A stretch of DNA of 51,075 nucleotides from an uncultured Ruminococcus sp. (GCA_900543145.1 UQPZ01000011.1:1-51075); one strand, 5' to 3'; counted from the stretch's first letter, positions 16,711-25,807 are shown. Notes: generated by a model from the letters alone, not told the origin. Numbers and translations: made by a program.

Positions 16711-18204
16711 GTGAGCGTTTCAAGAAAGCCCAGAATAATCGCAATGGCGGTTCTGATTCTGGTTTCCGCAGCCGTCTGTGTAGCTGTGCTGTTCAACGTT
16801 CAGCTTTACGCTGTATACGCAATATGGAAAACGCCGAGGATAACGTCGGTAAGAGAAACGCTGTATGCTGTTAGGGGTAATATTTATGACAGGAACGGTG
16901 TGCTTCTTGCTGGTACGGACGAAAACGGAAAGAGATATTATCCCGAAAATACCGCCGTTCATATACTAGGAGCGCTGAATTCTTCGGGAGAGCCTCAGGG
17001 CGGCGCAGAGCTTGCCTTTAATTCTTATCTTCTGCCGCAGGAGGGCTATGCTGAGCTTGAATATACGACCTTAAAAGGAGTTACCTATCTTTCAAATGAA
17101 AATATAGTTCCTGCTCAGAACGGCAGGGACATATATCTTACAATAGATTCAAGAGTTCAGCTTAAAGCGGAAGAGCTGCTTAAAAATGCAATGAACGAAT
17201 ATCAAAACGGCGTTTCCTACGGTGACTGGGCGCCGCCCTCCGGTTCGGGAGGAGCGATAACGGTTCTGGATACGGAAACGGGGGAGGTGCTTGCAATGGT
17301 GTCTGCTCCTGATTTTGAGCTTGCGGATTTTTCCGAAAATTATGATGAAATAATAAAAAACGATAATTCTCCGCTGCTCAACAGAGCGTCTCAGGGGCTT
17401 TATCGTCCCGGCTCGACGCTTAAAACGTGTACTGCGATCGCCGCGCTGTCTGAAGGGGTGATCTCGCCCTACAGCTATTTTTTCTGCAAGGGCAGCTACG
17501 ATCTGTCCGGAATGGAGTTTTCCTGTATGAACGAGCATAGGTTCGTTACAGTAAAAAAAGCTCTTGAGGTAAGCTGTAATATTTTCTTTTATAAAACGTC
17601 GCAGCTGCTGGGCATTGATGATCTTGTAAGCTACGAAAAGGGTTTCGGGCTGGGTGAAAGCCCTGATTTTGCACTTCCGGCATACGGAGGACGTCTTGCG
17701 TCGCCGGAGCTTTTTGAAAGCATGGGAGAGGTCTGGACTGAGGGTCAGCTGCTTCAGGCTGCTATCGGTCAGTCTGAGACCGCCTGCACTCCGCTTCAGA
17801 TGGCTCTTATGGCGGAGCAGATCGCAAACAAGGGGGTAAGATATGCTCCCAATATCGTACTGAAGATTACGGACGGAAATTCAGATGACGTTTATAAGCC
17901 GGGAACAAGAATAAGCGCCGCTGCTCAGGACAAGAACAAGGCGTATGAGATCTGTACAGAGGGCATGACTGAGTCTACAAAGTATACCTACGGTCAGTAT
18001 TCGCTGTCGCAGCTTGACGAACCGGCGGCGATAAAAACAGGAACTCCTCAGTCTCCGCGCGGCTATGACAGTGCAGTAATAGGATTTTATCCCGCAAACG
18101 ATCCTAAGATAGCGTTTTCGGTAATGCTTGAGGGAGGAGCAAACGCTAAAAATACCGTCGGCTTCCTGATAACGGCTGCAATGGACAGGGAGGCTCAGTA
18201 TTAG
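16711..18204 (+). CDS. Class B penicillin-binding protein (peptidoglycan D,D-transpeptidase)
   Basis: Cross-links peptidoglycan outside the membrane. A single N-terminal membrane anchor (about 9-30) is followed by a short dimerisation domain with VRGNIYDRNG and a transpeptidase domain. The active-site triad of motifs is complete: STLK with Ser235, SCN at 288-290, KTG at 442-444. At 497 aa it is short, lacks PASTA repeats, and resembles PbpA/SpoVD-type enzymes. The start is GTG with GGAGG 7 bases upstream. It lies just before minD; whether it serves elongation, division or sporulation cannot be told from here. Confidence 0.92.
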   Translation: MSVSRKPRIIAMAVLILVSAAVCVAVLFNVQLYAVYAIWKTPRITSVRETLYAVRGNIYDRNGVLLAGTDENGKRYYPENTAVHILGALNSSGEPQGGAELAFNSYLLPQEGYAELEYTTLKGVTYLSNENIVPAQNGRDIYLTIDSRVQLKAEELLKNAMNEYQNGVSYGDWAPPSGSGGAITVLDTETGEVLAMVSAPDFELADFSENYDEIIKNDNSPLLNRASQGLYRPGSTLKTCTAIAALSEGVISPYSYFFCKGSYDLSGMEFSCMNEHRFVTVKKALEVSCNIFFYKTSQLLGIDDLVSYEKGFGLGESPDFALPAYGGRLASPELFESMGEVWTEGQLLQAAIGQSETACTPLQMALMAEQIANKGVRYAPNIVLKITDGNSDDVYKPGTRISAAAQDKNKAYEICTEGMTESTKYTYGQYSLSQLDEPAAIKTGTPQSPRGYDSAVIGFYPANDPKIAFSVMLEGGANAKNTVGFLITAAMDREAQY

Positions 18205-18381
18205 CAATTGAATCCGAAAATACGCCGAAGACCCGATACGGAAAATAAGTCTTCCGAAAAATAATACTCAAACGTTTTCGGAGATTTGATTTTAATCAAA
18301 TGAACATTGTGCAATATAGCTAATAATCATGTAAAAAATTAATGTGAATTAACGATTTTATACTTTTTTGCAATTTAAGCT
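18205..18381. other. Intergenic, AT-rich
   Basis: No gene or clear terminator is seen between the PBP stop and the minD promoter. The first part has weak inverted TTTTCGGA-like pieces around 18238-18285. Confidence 0.4.
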
Positions 18382-18409
18382 TTGACAATTTCAAATTCTG
18401 TGGTAAAAT
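18382..18409 (+). promoter_or_regulatory. Promoter of the minD-like/mgsA unit
   Basis: TTGACA (18382-18387), 16-bp spacer, TAAAAT (18404-18409). The gene starts 140 bases later, leaving a long leader. Confidence 0.7.
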
Positions 18410-18417
18410 AAATAGTA

Positions 18418-18459
18418 GGTAACATCGGTTAGGGTCTTACCGTTTGACTGGTATTTTTT
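18418..18459 (+). promoter_or_regulatory. Candidate attenuator in the minD-like leader
   Basis: TTACC at 18437-18441 can pair with GGTAA upstream (18418-18422). The overlapping TACCG (18438-18442) can pair with TGGTA downstream (18449-18453), which is followed by six T. The two pairings exclude each other, as in an attenuator. Stems are short (5 bp), so this is tentative. No known riboswitch class recognised. Confidence 0.35.
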
Positions 18460-18548
18460 GTATTTTAACGGCTTCCCCCCGATGCTGATATGATATTTCA
18501 TTCTGCGTTAAGGCGCAGTTCTGATAAACGAAAGGAGCAATAGGAATT

Positions 18549-19286
18549 ATGTCAAAGATTATTGCAGTTACTTCGGGTAAGGGAGGAACGGGAAAATCCT
18601 CAATAAGCGCCTGTCTCGGCTACGCTCTTGCAAAGCAGGGAAACAGAACGCTTATAATAGAGCTTGACTTTGGATTAAGGTGTATGGATATTATGCTCGG
18701 CATGCAGGGAAATATTACCTATGACCTAGGAGATGTTCTTGAGGGTACCTGCGACGTTTACAAGGCTACAACCACCGTAAAGCTTGCTTCAAATCTAAGC
18801 GTTCTGTGCGCGCCGTCCGACCCGTTCGTTCAGCTCAAGGCGGAGGACATTGAAAAGATAACGTCTGAAATGAGAAAATATTTTGAATACATAATTATAG
18901 ATACTTCTGCCGGTATCAACGGTTCGGTATTTGATATTGTAACCAATTCCGATCTTATTCTTATAGTTACAACTCCGGATCCGGTATGCGTACGCGACGC
19001 AAGAATGATGTCCGACGAGTTTTATAAGAGGGGAAATCAGAAGCAGCGGCTTATAATCAATAAGGCGAGCAAGAGGATATTCGAGTTTGAGGAAATGGAC
19101 GATCTCGACGCTATTATTGACACTGTAGGGGTTCAGCTGCTCGGAGTTATTCCTGAGGACAGCGCTATACCGCTTGCTACAGGAAAGGGCGCACCTCTTT
19201 CGTCAAGCTCTATGGGATTCCTTGCGTTTTCCGCTATTTCCAGGAGGATCAAGGGAGAGCATATTCCTATATCTATAAAGATCTGA
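18549..19286 (+). CDS. minD: MinD/ParA-superfamily ATPase
   Basis: A deviant Walker-A ATPase that in MinD form positions the division septum by recruiting MinC to the membrane. KGGTGKS (11-17) is the deviant P-loop with the signature Lys11; the DTSAG (Walker B/switch II) and NKASKR segments match MinD. Length is 245 aa. The C-terminus (AFSAISRRIKGEHIPISIKI) could form the short amphipathic membrane helix but is less obvious than in B. subtilis MinD. No minC or minE is beside it. mgsA follows by 61 bases, and a minD-mgsA neighbourhood is familiar in Clostridia. A flagellar-number or other MinD-like role remains possible. Confidence 0.8.
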   Translation: MSKIIAVTSGKGGTGKSSISACLGYALAKQGNRTLIIELDFGLRCMDIMLGMQGNITYDLGDVLEGTCDVYKATTTVKLASNLSVLCAPSDPFVQLKAEDIEKITSEMRKYFEYIIIDTSAGINGSVFDIVTNSDLILIVTTPDPVCVRDARMMSDEFYKRGNQKQRLIINKASKRIFEFEEMDDLDAIIDTVGVQLLGVIPEDSAIPLATGKGAPLSSSSMGFLAFSAISRRIKGEHIPISIKI

Positions 19287-19347
19287 TAATATAAGGCATT
19301 TTCAGGAATTTAAAATTAACGACTTAATTGAATTGGGGGGACTTATA

Positions 19348-19755
19348 TTGAATATTGCACTTATCGCTCACGATTCCAAAAAGGAGCTGATGGTACAGTT
19401 CTGTATAGCTTACTGCGGAATACTGAGCAGACATAATCTCTGCGCTACCGGAACTACGGCGAAGGTAGTCGGCGAGGCGACCGGACTTAAAATACAGCGC
19501 TACCTAAGCGGCTCGCAGGGTGGAGATCAGCAGATAGGAGCAAGAATTTCATGCAACGAGATCGACATACTTCTGTTTTTCAGAGATCCTCTTTCACCGA
19601 AGCCGCACGAGCCTAATGAATTTAATCTGCTCAGGCTATGTGACGTTCACAATATTCCGGTAGCTACTAACATTGCGACTGCCGAAGCGCTTATTCATTC
19701 TCTTGAGCGCGGCGATCTTGACTGGAGAGAGATCGTCAATCCTGCAAGGTATTGA
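19348..19755 (+). CDS. mgsA: Methylglyoxal synthase
   Basis: Converts dihydroxyacetone phosphate to methylglyoxal and phosphate, a bypass of lower glycolysis when phosphate is short. The 135-aa protein carries the family residues: ALIAHDSKKELM with His/Asp, GTTAKV phosphate loop, GGDQQIGARI (catalytic Asp) and FFRDPLSPKPHEPNEF. The start chosen is TTG at 19348, 7 bases after a GGGGGG Shine-Dalgarno; an upstream TTG at 19333 overlaps that site. The T-box leader of hisS begins almost at its stop codon. Confidence 0.93.
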   Translation: MNIALIAHDSKKELMVQFCIAYCGILSRHNLCATGTTAKVVGEATGLKIQRYLSGSQGGDQQIGARISCNEIDILLFFRDPLSPKPHEPNEFNLLRLCDVHNIPVATNIATAEALIHSLERGDLDWREIVNPARY

Positions 19756-19777
19756 TTTTTTACAGCTGAATATAAAA

Positions 19778-20005
19778 TGCGACGACGGGGAGAGTAAGTT
19801 TATTTTAAGCTTTTCAGCGAGGGCGGAGGGTGAAAGCGCCTAAGTTTTGGTAAATCGAAGGACGCCTCACGAGCTTGCGGCTGATAAAGGCCGTGCGTAG
19901 CCTCTGCGTTAAAGAGAAGATAAGCGGCAGGAATTTCTAAAATTTCTGCAATTAGGGTGGTATCACGATCACGGTCGTCCCTTTTTACAGGGGCAGACCG
20001 TTTTT
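19778..20005 (+). promoter_or_regulatory. T-box leader controlling hisS...aspS
   Basis: A tRNA-sensing antitermination leader. Visible parts: GGGGAGAGTAAG near the 5' end (stem I S-turn AGTA), AGCGAGGGCGGAGGGTGAAAG (distal stem I), the T-box proper AGGGTGGTATCACG at 19954-19967, then a terminator (19971-20005). The base that follows the GAA of the specifier loop suggests the specifier GAC (Asp) at 19861-19863, which fits control by tRNA-Asp; CAC (His) at 19868-19870 is the rival reading. The specifier call is inference, the T-box call is firm. Confidence 0.9.
19971..20005 (+). terminator. T-box regulated terminator
   Basis: ACGGTC pairs with GACCGT around an inner CCCTTTTTACAGGG hairpin, then TTTTT. 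It is mutually exclusive with the antiterminator formed by the T-box bulge. Confidence 0.88.
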
Positions 20006-20106
20006 GTATTTTATACGGCTCACTGACTGATATTATATTGTTATCAGAAGTTTTCCGTACAAAAGCGGAACAGAAAACGAGTAAACCAGAAAGGACATGA
20101 AAAAAT

Positions 20107-21453
20107 ATGGCGTTATCAGTACAAAGACCAAAGGGAACTCAGGACGTTGTTCCTGCTGAGGTTTATAAATGGCATACAGCCGAGCAGATAGTCAAGGATA
20201 CAGCCGAACAGTTCGGTTTTAGGGAGATACGCATTCCTACCTTTGAGGAAACAGGTCTGTTCGTGCGCTCGGTAGGCGATACTACCGACGTTGTTCAGAA
20301 AGAAATGTACACGGTTTCGGCTTCCGGCGGAAGCACCTTTACTCTCCGCCCCGAGGGAACTGCCGGAACTATAAGAGCGGTTATGGAAAACGGGTTACTG
20401 AATGAGGGTCTGCCTCAGAAGCTCTTCTATATTCTGTCCTGTTTCCGTCATGAAAAGCCTCAGGCGGGACGTTTAAGAGAATTTCACCAGTTCGGCTGCG
20501 AGCTTATAGGCGCGGCTGATCCGGCGGCTGACGCTGAGCTTATAGCCCTTGCCAAGTCGGTTATAGACAAAGCCGGGCTGAAAAATGTTGTGCTTAATAT
20601 CAATTCGATCGGCTGTCCCGAATGCAGGGCGAATTATCATAAGGCTTTGAAGGCTTATTTTTCCCAGTATAAGGATAAGCTCTGCGCTACCTGTCAGGAG
20701 CGTCTTGAGAAGAATCCTATGAGGCTGCTGGACTGTAAGTCAGACGAGGATAAGAAAATCGCCGAAGATGCACCGGTTATTCTCGATTATCTCTGTTCGG
20801 ATTGTCAGGAGCATTTTGTCGGCCTGCAGGAAAACCTAAAGCTTATGGGAATAGATTATAAGATAAATCCGAGGATCGTAAGGGGACTCGATTATTATAC
20901 CAGAACCGTTTTTGAGTTCATTACTACAGATATAGGAGCTCAGGGAACGGTATGCGGAGGCGGACGCTATGACGGTCTGATAGAAGCTCTCGGAGGGAAG
21001 CCTGCTCCGGCGCTTGGCTTCGGAATGGGTCTGGAAAGACTTATACTTACAATGCAGAAGCAGGGCTGCGAGTTTATGGAGCCTAAGACCTGTGATATTT
21101 ATATTGCCGCTATGGGAAAAGAGGCAAAGGAAAAAGCCTATAAAGTTATTTCTATGCTGAGGGAAGAAGGCTACAGAGCGGAATATGACCTTGTAGGAAG
21201 AGGACTTAAGGCTCAGATGAAGTACGCTGATAAGATAAAAGCCAGATATGTAATGGTACTGGGCGAAAACGAAATAAATACGGGATCGGCAAACGTAAAG
21301 AATATGAAAACCGGAGTTCAGACTCAGGTCAGTCTTGATGAAGGGCTTCTGGACGACTTCGGCGCCTGCTATTACGATATGCTAATGGAAGAGGACGAGA
21401 TGTTCCGAAGCTTTGCAGAAAACTTCGGAAACAGCGATCGGGAGCAGCAGTGA
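20107..21453 (+). CDS. hisS: Histidyl-tRNA synthetase
   Basis: Charges tRNA-His with histidine; cytoplasmic class II synthetase. Motif 2 FRHEKPQAGRLREFHQFGCE, the histidine-binding RGLDYYTRTVFE and the CGGGRYDGL and GFGMGLER (motif 3) blocks are all present. The anticodon-binding domain lies at about 330-430. It is 448 aa, slightly longer than usual, with an acidic tail. It contains a Cys-rich insertion at about 170-245 (two CxxC pairs), seen in some Clostridia HisRS, which may bind zinc. An AAAGGA lies 11 bases upstream; an ATG between the two is out of frame. First gene of the T-box operon. Confidence 0.96.
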   Translation: MALSVQRPKGTQDVVPAEVYKWHTAEQIVKDTAEQFGFREIRIPTFEETGLFVRSVGDTTDVVQKEMYTVSASGGSTFTLRPEGTAGTIRAVMENGLLNEGLPQKLFYILSCFRHEKPQAGRLREFHQFGCELIGAADPAADAELIALAKSVIDKAGLKNVVLNINSIGCPECRANYHKALKAYFSQYKDKLCATCQERLEKNPMRLLDCKSDEDKKIAEDAPVILDYLCSDCQEHFVGLQENLKLMGIDYKINPRIVRGLDYYTRTVFEFITTDIGAQGTVCGGGRYDGLIEALGGKPAPALGFGMGLERLILTMQKQGCEFMEPKTCDIYIAAMGKEAKEKAYKVISMLREEGYRAEYDLVGRGLKAQMKYADKIKARYVMVLGENEINTGSANVKNMKTGVQTQVSLDEGLLDDFGACYYDMLMEEDEMFRSFAENFGNSDREQQ

Positions 21454-21500
21454 ACGGCTGTTCCGAATAAAGTAAGGATCAATGAAAGGAAGTATAAATT

Positions 21501-21818
21501 ATGAGGTGCAAGCAGTGCGAAAAGGTAGCGGTTTGCGAGATAAAGACACCGCTGGAATACAGCTATGCCCTGGAGGCGCTGAGCAAAATGGTAAAGGCGG
21601 GAGAGCTTGAAATCACCTATCAGACCTGTCCTATGGAGCTGATAATACTCAAGGACGGCAGATTCTTTGCAGATAAGCTGTTCCATCAGTTCAGGTGTAC
21701 AAAGTGCGGAACGGTCTACGGAATGTTTATAAACACCAAATGCGGCGGAGAGATAAAAATAAACGACAAGGTTTTTGATCCCTCCGATTATCCGGATAAA
21801 AAAGAGGAAGATAAATAA
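21501..21818 (+). CDS. Small zinc-ribbon-like protein
   Basis: A 105-aa protein with two CxxC knuckles, CKQC at residues 3-6 and CTKC near residue 67, which probably share one zinc ion. It has no membrane segment. AAAGGA lies upstream of the ATG. The stop codon overlaps the next start (TAATG), and it lies 47 bases after hisS in the T-box operon. No family recognised beyond the zinc-ribbon pattern; function unknown. Confidence 0.7.
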   Translation: MRCKQCEKVAVCEIKTPLEYSYALEALSKMVKAGELEITYQTCPMELIILKDGRFFADKLFHQFRCTKCGTVYGMFINTKCGGEIKINDKVFDPSDYPDKKEEDK

Positions 21819-22366
21819 TGCTGCTGATATTGCCTGTTAGCTACGAATTTGAAACGACGCTGACTCCTAAAAGAGTCGCCAGAAAGCTTGATGGAGAGAT
21901 TGTAGAGCACAGACCGACTGTAAATATAATGTCGCAGGGAAAATTCATGAAAAGGTACCGTAACGAGTCTGTTTACTACGGCAGACGCTCCTCCCGGACC
22001 GATTTTCAGATATTTCATCATCAGGCGAAAAAGCGCGACGGCGGTACTACCGGATTTTACGGAAGGATCGAGAAAACTCCCGGCGGCTCAAAAATATCCG
22101 GAAAATTCAGAAAACCGCTTTATACATATGTTTTTGCGGCATTGTGGACGGTAATAGCAGCACTTCTGGCTCTTACCCTGCTTGCACTTGAAGAAAAGAC
22201 AGGAGCAGTATGCTTTGCCCTTTTATGGGCGGCAGGTATCTTCTTTATGTTCTGGGACGATAAGAAGAAGTATTTAAGAATGTACTTAGATACGTTTCCG
22301 AAAGCGGCAGAGAATGAGGACGGCGGAGAAGAATCAGCTATAAAAATAAAAACCGAGGGTGAATAA
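21818..22366 (+). CDS. Hypothetical membrane protein with two helices
   Basis: A 182-aa protein. The first about 95 residues are soluble and basic (KRVARKLDGE, KFMKRYRNES). Two adjacent hydrophobic segments lie at about 100-122 and 128-147, and an acidic tail follows. Start and stop overlap both neighbours by one base, so it is translated with them. I recognise no family. Its presence between hisS and aspS is by context only. Confidence 0.65.
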   Translation: MLLILPVSYEFETTLTPKRVARKLDGEIVEHRPTVNIMSQGKFMKRYRNESVYYGRRSSRTDFQIFHHQAKKRDGGTTGFYGRIEKTPGGSKISGKFRKPLYTYVFAALWTVIAALLALTLLALEEKTGAVCFALLWAAGIFFMFWDDKKKYLRMYLDTFPKAAENEDGGEESAIKIKTEGE

Positions 22367-23154
22367 TGAAGGTTATATGCGGTACCTGCGGAAACAAATT
22401 TGATCCGCTTAAAAACGGAGGAATATGCGCACATTGCGGAATGAGAGTAAGCGGCGACGTTATTCGGGAGGCTGAAGAAAATAACGCCGTACAGGGCGAA
22501 AAGCTGAAGGATATTTTAAAAAGCTATCTTAACAGAAAGCTTGCTAAGGATATGAAAAAATCACCTCTGAGAAAAGCCCCCGTTCAGATCACGCTCTGCA
22601 TTGTGCTGATTTCGGCGATTGCGGGAGTTGCGATATACAGCTATAATGAATATACCAACACAGTAAAAGCTAACAGCGGCTATGAAAGTACGGTTAATAT
22701 GCAAGTCGAAAGCTGTGATATGAGTGAAGAGCTTACGCTTAGCGGAACCTCTGTAAAAATAATAGGCTGCAAAAAGGCTGACTATAATGAGTCTGTAATT
22801 TCTGACGGCTTCAAGCTTATCGAAATAAGCTACGAACGCGGTAAATATGCCGGCTCTCTTATTCTGTCGTACGTTTATCTTAACGACGGAGAGGTATACG
22901 TCAAGCCGCTTGATACTTATGAACTGGAAAAGGTTTTTGATAAAGACACAGACCGGCTTAGGGAGCTTGGATATGCCGACAGTTTCCGTGCTCAAACTGA
23001 TGACGAGGCGGGAATAGGAAAGCTTGTTTTTGCAGTCCGTGAAGATATTACCGAGTTTACTCTTTGCGCATATAAAATGAATGAAGCCGAGGGCGGTGCA
23101 GTAAGAGCCGAGGTAAGATACGACATAGCTGTAAAGGAGGATAAGGCGGAATGA
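22366..23154 (+). CDS. Zinc-ribbon membrane protein
   Basis: A 262-aa protein: N-terminal zinc ribbon (CGTCG and CAHCG, residues 5-25), a basic helix, one membrane segment at about 75-95, then an outside domain of about 165 residues. This is the layout of the 'zinc-ribbon domain plus membrane anchor' proteins common in Clostridia. It overlaps the previous gene by one base and the next by 4. Function unknown. Confidence 0.7.
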   Translation: MKVICGTCGNKFDPLKNGGICAHCGMRVSGDVIREAEENNAVQGEKLKDILKSYLNRKLAKDMKKSPLRKAPVQITLCIVLISAIAGVAIYSYNEYTNTVKANSGYESTVNMQVESCDMSEELTLSGTSVKIIGCKKADYNESVISDGFKLIEISYERGKYAGSLILSYVYLNDGEVYVKPLDTYELEKVFDKDTDRLRELGYADSFRAQTDDEAGIGKLVFAVREDITEFTLCAYKMNEAEGGAVRAEVRYDIAVKEDKAE

Positions 23155-23645
23155 TCAGCGTTATTATCGAAGCCGTCTGGCTCGCAGTTAAAAAGCTGTT
23201 TCAGTATTTCGGCATTGCGGCAGTGCTTCTTATCGCATTGTTCATCTGTGCTTCGGCTCTTCCCAATTACGCAAGAGAAGAAGCAAGGCTTCAGGCTATG
23301 TATCAACGAAGCGTTGAATTTATCTCTCTTGAGGAAATAGAGCCGACTGACTACAGCCGTGTTTTTAAACTGAGATTTAAAAATAACGATTCAGATACTC
23401 TGAATGGTTTTTCTTTTACTGTCAAGGATAAGGACGGTAACATTATTTTTACGGATTTCAACTCAGAATATGAGGAATTGGAAATTCACAGAAGTCCCGT
23501 GATAGTGCAGACAACTCCGCCCGGTTGTGAAAATATTGTATATCTGAGTATTGACGATTATAAGCTTGAGGGTATTGATAAGCTTTATCTGTCTGAGATC
23601 AGCGATTCCGATAAAGATGACCCGGGAACCGAGTTTGAAATATAA
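23151..23645 (+). CDS. Hypothetical membrane-anchored protein
   Basis: A 164-aa protein with one N-terminal membrane segment (about 17-37) and an outside domain with beta-rich pattern (FKLRFKNNDSDTLNGFSF, then VKDKDGNIIF), reminiscent of an FxLYD-like immunoglobulin fold. The start overlaps the previous gene by 4 bases. It is the last small gene before aspS. Function unknown. Confidence 0.65.
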   Translation: MISVIIEAVWLAVKKLFQYFGIAAVLLIALFICASALPNYAREEARLQAMYQRSVEFISLEEIEPTDYSRVFKLRFKNNDSDTLNGFSFTVKDKDGNIIFTDFNSEYEELEIHRSPVIVQTTPPGCENIVYLSIDDYKLEGIDKLYLSEISDSDKDDPGTEFEI

Positions 23646-23677
23646 TTTGAAATTTATTTGCAAAGGAAGTAATAAAA

Positions 23678-25453
23678 ATGAAGCTTGACACAATGAAAGG
23701 CTTGAAAAGAACTCATTACTGCGGAGAAGTACCCAACGAACCGCAGGAGGTTGTAGTATGCGGCTTTGCCGACAGAGTAAGAGATATGGGAAACCTTATT
23801 TTTATAAATCTCCGCGACAGAACAGGGCTTGTTCAGCTTGCCTTTAACGACGCTACCGGCAGAGAGGTATTCGCTAAGGCGCAGACCGTCAAAAGCGAGT
23901 ATGTTCTTATGGCAAAGGGTAATATTCAGAAGCGTGAAAGCGTGAATAAAAAGCTGAAAACAGGCGAGATAGAAATTATAGTAACAGATCTGAGAATACT
24001 CTCAAGGGCTGAAACTACGCCATTTGAGGTTGCAAATTCCGAAAAGGTAAACGACGAGCTGAAGCTGAAGTACCGCTATCTTGATCTGAGGAATCCAAAG
24101 CTTCAGGAAAATATGATAAAGCGTCATAAGATAGCTCAGGTAACAAGAGAGTATTTCTATGAGAACGGCTTTCTTGAAATTGAAACGCCTATGATGATGA
24201 AATCTACTCCTGAGGGCGCAAGGGATTATCTTGTTCCTTCAAGAGTTCATGCGGGAAAATTCTACGCTCTTCCCCAGTCGCCGCAGATTTACAAGCAGCT
24301 GCTTATGATCTCCGGCTACGACCGCTATATTCAGCTTGCAAGATGCTTCCGTGACGAGGATCTGAGAGCGGACAGACAGCCTGAATTTACTCAGATCGAC
24401 CTTGAGATGTCCTTTGTTGACGCAGAGGATATCCAGGAGTGCGTAGAGGGATATATAAAAAGACTTTTCAGCGAGGTAATGGGAATAGATATTAAGCTTC
24501 CGCTTGAAAGGCTGACCTTTGCCGACGCTATGAACCGCTTCGGCTCTGATAAACCTGATACACGATTCGGAATGGAAATTCAGGATATTTCAGACGCTGT
24601 AAAGGACATTGATTTTGTCGTGTTCAAATCTGCGCTTGAAGCCGGCGGCTCTGTCCGTGCAGTCAATGTCAAGGGCGGTGCGGCGACATATACAAGAAAG
24701 GAAATCGACAAGCTTGTTGAACACGCTAAGGGCATCGGCGCTAAGGGACTTGCCTATATCCGCTGGGCCGACGAGCCGAACTGCTCCTTCAAGAAATTCT
24801 TAGGCGAGGGCGATTTGGAAAAGATCTGTTCTGCCGTTGACGCCGAAAAGGGAGATCTTGTGCTTATCTGCGCCGACAGAACCAAGGTCGTTCTTTCAAC
24901 GCTCGGCGCTGTCAGGCTTATTGCCGCAAAGCGTCTTGACATTATTCCTGAGGGCAGATACAACTTCGTATGGATCACCGAAATGCCGTTCTTTGAATTT
25001 GACGAGGAGAATAACACATGGGTGGCAGCGCATCATCCCTTTACAATGCCTATGGAGGAATGTATGGAGTATCTTGACAGCGATCCTGCAAACGTTCGCG
25101 CTAAGGCTTGGGATCTGGTACTCAACGGAACGGAGCTTTCAAGCGGTTCTATGAGAATAACCGACTTTGAGCTTCAGCAGAGAATGTTCGAGGCCCTGGG
25201 AATGAGCGATGAGGAAATTGAGGCTAAATTCGGCTTTCTCGTTGACGCTTACCGCTACGCCGCTCCTCCCCACGGCGGAATGGGAATAGGACTTGACAGA
25301 CTTGCAATGATCATGTGCAAGGCTGACAGCCTGAGAGATGTTGTAGCGTTCCCCAAGGTTCAGAATGCAAGCGAGCTTATGAGCGCATGTCCTTCGGCTG
25401 TAGACGAAAAGCAGCTTGAGGAGCTGCATATAAGAACGGCGGCAGCAGAATAA
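23678..25453 (+). CDS. aspS: Aspartyl-tRNA synthetase
   Basis: Charges tRNA-Asp; class II, bacterial type with GAD insertion (591 aa). The OB-fold anticodon domain occupies about 1-110. Motif 2 is CFRDEDLRADRQPEFTQID and motif 3 is GMGIGLDRLAM near the end; the GAD domain lies between at about 290-410. AAAGGAAG sits before the ATG. It ends the operon that begins with the T-box and hisS, which explains a T-box with an Asp specifier. Confidence 0.96.
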   Translation: MKLDTMKGLKRTHYCGEVPNEPQEVVVCGFADRVRDMGNLIFINLRDRTGLVQLAFNDATGREVFAKAQTVKSEYVLMAKGNIQKRESVNKKLKTGEIEIIVTDLRILSRAETTPFEVANSEKVNDELKLKYRYLDLRNPKLQENMIKRHKIAQVTREYFYENGFLEIETPMMMKSTPEGARDYLVPSRVHAGKFYALPQSPQIYKQLLMISGYDRYIQLARCFRDEDLRADRQPEFTQIDLEMSFVDAEDIQECVEGYIKRLFSEVMGIDIKLPLERLTFADAMNRFGSDKPDTRFGMEIQDISDAVKDIDFVVFKSALEAGGSVRAVNVKGGAATYTRKEIDKLVEHAKGIGAKGLAYIRWADEPNCSFKKFLGEGDLEKICSAVDAEKGDLVLICADRTKVVLSTLGAVRLIAAKRLDIIPEGRYNFVWITEMPFFEFDEENNTWVAAHHPFTMPMEECMEYLDSDPANVRAKAWDLVLNGTELSSGSMRITDFELQQRMFEALGMSDEEIEAKFGFLVDAYRYAAPPHGGMGIGLDRLAMIMCKADSLRDVVAFPKVQNASELMSACPSAVDEKQLEELHIRTAAAE

Positions 25454-25743
25454 GCGGTAATGCAGATACTGCCTTTTCTCATCAGGAATATGATCGGGAA
25501 ATACTGAGGACTACTCTGTTTTATAATGATATGCTTGACGCAGGGTGCGGAACAGGACGCTCTTTGTAAAAGTATACTCAGTGACAGTGAGGTAAGGCTT
25601 CTAAGGCTTGTTCGGATGTTTAATGCCGCCGGCGGCAGGCTTAAAAAGTGCGGTGGAAAGGCGGAGCTTGTGAAGCGTTCAGTTTCGGAACAGGATTACT
25701 TCTCGGAATTTAACTTGTGATCTCCCTTATAGTAGATCATTGG
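25454..25743. other. Intergenic after aspS
   Basis: A 64-codon frame at 25526-25720 (+) is possible but has no good Shine-Dalgarno and no recognised product; its C-terminal half (SDSEVRLLRLVRMFNAAGG) looks protein-like, so it may be a small gene or a remnant. A TGATCT/AGATCA hairpin at about 25719-25741 has no T-run. Confidence 0.4.
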
Positions 25744-25772
25744 TTGCAATTATTATAAATATATGCTATAAT
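25744..25772 (+). promoter_or_regulatory. Promoter of the DtxR-family gene
   Basis: TTGCAA (25744-25749), 17-bp spacer, TATAAT (25767-25772), 35 bases before the ATG. Confidence 0.7.
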
Positions 25773-25807
25773 AACCTAAAAACAATAAAAGCGAGGTGTC
25801 AGTATTT

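Noticed and set aside
25526..25720. 64-codon frame after aspS
   Set aside because: No convincing Shine-Dalgarno and no family. Kept as a possibility under the intergenic entry, not called as a gene.
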